Assembly (NCBI GenBank): GCA_027021095.1
Contig: JALUUZ010000388.1
Location: 1-8,833, forward strand
DNA length: 8,833 nt
From: Gammaproteobacteria bacterium
GTDB taxonomy: Bacteria; Pseudomonadota; Gammaproteobacteria; SZUA-21
Direction: 5' to 3'
In this document: positions 7,472 to 8,833 of the stretch, piece by piece
Position numbering within the stretch: the first letter of the stretch is position 1
How the letters are laid out: each line of letters starts with the position of its first letter
The notes under the pieces: generated by a model
Database searches by the model: none
Told to the model about the DNA's origin: nothing
Seen by the model: only the letters and a program-made list of their open reading frames with translations
Program-made: the position numbers and the translations under genes

Positions 7472-8500
7472 TCATGGATACTGAAGGCCTGTCCAGCGTG
7501 GGCTGTATGGCACGCCCATGTCGTAGAGACGCACGCTTTCGTCTTCCGACGCCGAAGCGACATAACGTCCGTCCGGACTGAACCGTATGTTCCAGCCGCA
7601 ATATTCATGTGCAGCCAGGCGGCGCCTGACCTTGCCGGTCTTACTGTCGGACAAGCGAATCACGGCATCGGTATGCCGGCCGAGGCTGACGATCTGGCGG
7701 CGTTGCGGATGATAGTCGAGCGATACGATCGCACCGAAATGCTCGGTCCGGTTGAACCGTATGCTGCCGTTCTGCAGGTTCCAGATCACGATCCGGAACC
7801 AGGCACTGCCGGCAAGATGCCGGCCATCGGCGGCGAAACGTAATTCATAAATCCGCCGTCCCGCCGCGGCGAGCTTTTGCATGTTCTGCAACCGGCCATC
7901 GAGCAGGTAGACCTGTTTGTCCCTGGTCGCCACGGCGACCCTGGTCCCGGACCGGTCGAGCGCCACCGACTGCACGCTGCTGCCGACACGCCAGGTACCG
8001 GCCGGCCTGAAACCGGGCAGGCGGTACGCGCGTACTTCACCTGCGCCGCGTGACAAAGCCACGCCAAGGTAGACGATCCGCTGCCGGGGCGCCAACGCCA
8101 GCGCGGTAATCCTGCCAGGCACGTCCAGGCGGCTGACGGCTTTTGCGGTCTGCGTATCCCACAGTACCAGCTGGCCGCGCTGCGACGCGCTCAACAGGTA
8201 CCTGTCATCGAGCCATTCCAGTCCGCGTACCGGCGTATCGTGTGCGGTGATCGAACCCAGCGCCTTGCCCCCGGGCACACTCCAGAGTTTGACCTCGCCC
8301 TTGAAACCACCGCTGGCGAGGTATTTCCCCGACCTGGAAAACGCCACCCGGGTTGCGCCAAACGGATGCACATGCCGCAGATCGACAAGCGGCATCTGCG
8401 CCGGGCGCAGGTTCTGACAGGCCGGCAGCAGGCCGGTCAACAGCAGCAACACTAACAACGGGGATCCAGTGGCCGGCAGGGCGGCGCGCGCGCGTTTCAT
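7472..8500 (-). CDS. WD40-repeat lipoprotein 2 (seven-bladed propeller), first gene of the operon
   Basis: 342 residues. A basic start (MKRARAALP) is followed by a hydrophobic stretch (LLVLLLLTGLLPA) and a lipobox LPAC with the acylated cysteine at C28; Q29 follows, so outer-membrane sorting is expected by the E. coli rule. Seven WD40-like blades lie at about 46-74, 88-115, 130-160 (with a short insertion), 174-200, 216-241, 256-285 and 300-328, with endings such as GEVKLWSV, GQLVLWDT and ESVRLYDM. It aligns with WD40 lipoprotein 1 along its length, most strongly in the last three blades: WFR (234-236) versus WFK, HTDAVIRL versus QTDSAVYI, and LAAHEYCGWNIRFSPDGRY versus LAPHKLCGSYLRYSPDDRY. 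Only two cysteines occur, the lipidated one and C301, matching C289 of the paralog. The ATG at 8500 is the only plausible start, because a TAG stop lies in frame 15 nt upstream. No Shine-Dalgarno is visible. The biochemical role is unknown. Confidence 0.88.
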   Translation of the reverse strand: MKRARAALPATGSPLLVLLLLTGLLPACQNLRPAQMPLVDLRHVHPFGATRVAFSRSGKYLASGGFKGEVKLWSVPGGKALGSITAHDTPVRGLEWLDDRYLLSASQRGQLVLWDTQTAKAVSRLDVPGRITALALAPRQRIVYLGVALSRGAGEVRAYRLPGFRPAGTWRVGSSVQSVALDRSGTRVAVATRDKQVYLLDGRLQNMQKLAAAGRRIYELRFAADGRHLAGSAWFRIVIWNLQNGSIRFNRTEHFGAIVSLDYHPQRRQIVSLGRHTDAVIRLSDSKTGKVRRRLAAHEYCGWNIRFSPDGRYVASASEDESVRLYDMGVPYSPRWTGLQYP

Positions 8501-8506
8501 CTTGGT

Positions 8507-8535
8507 ATTGTACTACACTCTTTGCTGATTGACAG
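8507..8535 (-). promoter_or_regulatory. Candidate sigma70 promoter of the operon, giving a near-leaderless transcript
   Basis: On the minus strand CTGTCA (8530-8535) resembles a -35 box and TACAAT (8507-8512) a -10 box, with 17 nt between them. The -10 box ends 6 nt before ATG 8500, so transcription would start at or next to the start codon. That agrees with the absence of a Shine-Dalgarno. A promoter further up, inside the repeat at 8542-8729, is an alternative. Confidence 0.45.
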
Positions 8536-8541
8536 CCTGCC

Positions 8542-8729
8542 AGCCCGCCTTTCTCACCACCGTTCGTCGCGAGACGGCGCAAGGGTGCGGATGGCTTTCA
8601 TGACCGAGGAGAGCAGGCAAAGGTGCGCGTCAATGTATGGACAATGACATGGTACGGAAAATCGTGTGTAGAAGGATGGCCACATAACGCGATTTGATTC
8701 GCCTTGGTGTTGGTGCGTACAACGCACCC
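8542..8729 (-). repeat. Right arm of the inverted repeat flanking the operon
   Basis: The reverse complement aligns with 3284-3483 on the plus strand over the full length. Its outer end, on to 8733, matches tandem unit 1 better still: about 39 of 42 positions from GTAGGG at 3157 through TCAAAT at 3197. It contains the palindrome GGTGCGT-aca-ACGCACC (8712-8728) and a hairpin at 8560-8577 matching the one in the left arm. The inner edge lies about 42 bp before the first ATG of the operon. No protein-coding gene is credible here. Confidence 0.75.
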
Positions 8730-8748
8730 CTACGTTTCAAATACCCAT

Positions 8749-8773
8749 AAAAAAACGGGGCCGAAGCCCCGTT
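8749..8773 (-). terminator. Rho-independent terminator of a minus-strand gene beyond the right edge
   Basis: On the minus strand AACGGGGC (8773-8766) pairs with GCCCCGTT (8761-8754) around a UUCG tetraloop, followed by a run of Ts (8755-8749). This is a textbook intrinsic terminator. It lies upstream of the WD40 operon on the same strand, so it should end a transcript coming from past 8833 and insulate the operon from it. Confidence 0.88.
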
Positions 8774-8833
8774 CAAATGGTCACTTTTCCAAACAACGTC
8801 TATATAAATATAAAATTATAAATTCTTTATATA
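8774..8833. other. AT-rich non-coding tail
   Basis: Positions 8801-8833 contain a single C and otherwise only A and T, in sharp contrast to the GC-rich rest of the window. On the minus strand one frame is open from the edge to a TGA at about 8780-8782, but its composition is unlike the other genes. It is most likely the 3' flank of the neighbouring gene. Confidence 0.4.

Noticed and set aside
7435..7608. N-terminal extension of WD40 lipoprotein 1 to an upstream ATG
   Set aside because: It overlaps the end of WD40 lipoprotein 2 and would bury the lipoprotein signal peptide. A good ribosome site precedes the ATG at 7434 instead.
3284..8729. Active phase-variable inversion of the operon
   Set aside because: The arms are too diverged for efficient homologous exchange, no recombinase is present, and the candidate promoter lies inside the segment and would invert with it.
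8749..8773. Terminator as the end of the WD40 operon
   Set aside because: The U-tract orientation places it upstream of the operon on the minus strand, so it cannot end that transcript. No U-tract hairpin is seen after the last gene at 3482.

Overview
The window looks like a piece of a GC-rich proteobacterial chromosome, most likely a gammaproteobacterium. The evidence is the high-GC codon use, the DUF3683-type FAD/Fe-S oxidoreductase typical of beta- and gammaproteobacteria, and intergenic GGTGCG/CGCACC palindromes of a kind I recall from such genomes. I cannot name the genus. No rRNA, tRNA, CRISPR array, transposase or phage gene is visible. All credible genes lie on the minus strand.

Layout from left to right. 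(1) Positions 1-3019 hold the first 1006 codons of a large flavin and iron-sulfur oxidoreductase (DUF3683, FAD-binding domain, FAD-oxidase C-terminal domain, two 4Fe-4S motifs), cut by the window edge. It starts with TTG and has no stop in the window. (2) Positions 3020-3481 are an intergenic repeat island: a 126-bp tandem duplication, several GGTGCG...CGCACC palindromes, and a roughly 200-bp arm that recurs in inverted orientation at 8542-8729. (3) Positions 3482-8500 hold a compact four-gene operon. In order of transcription it encodes WD40 lipoprotein 2 (8500-7472), WD40 lipoprotein 1 (7434-6427), a FliB-like cysteine-cluster protein of the flagellin lysine-N-methylase family (6420-5140), and a TPR protein with a GT9/SPINDLY-like glycosyltransferase domain (5125-3482). 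The gaps are 37, 6 and 14 nt. (4) Positions 8501-8833 are non-coding: a putative promoter very close to the first ATG, the inverted copy of the repeat, a strong UUCG-loop terminator for a minus-strand gene beyond the right edge, and a very AT-rich tail.

The operon is the most interesting part. It joins two paralogous, probably outer-membrane WD40 propellers with two enzyme-like proteins whose families modify proteins post-translationally (lysine methylation and glycosylation). A reasonable hypothesis is a cell-surface protein modification or display system. No flagellin or other substrate is present in the window, so the target is unknown. The whole operon sits almost exactly between inverted copies of the same diverged repeat, which raises the possibility that it was acquired or moved as a cassette.
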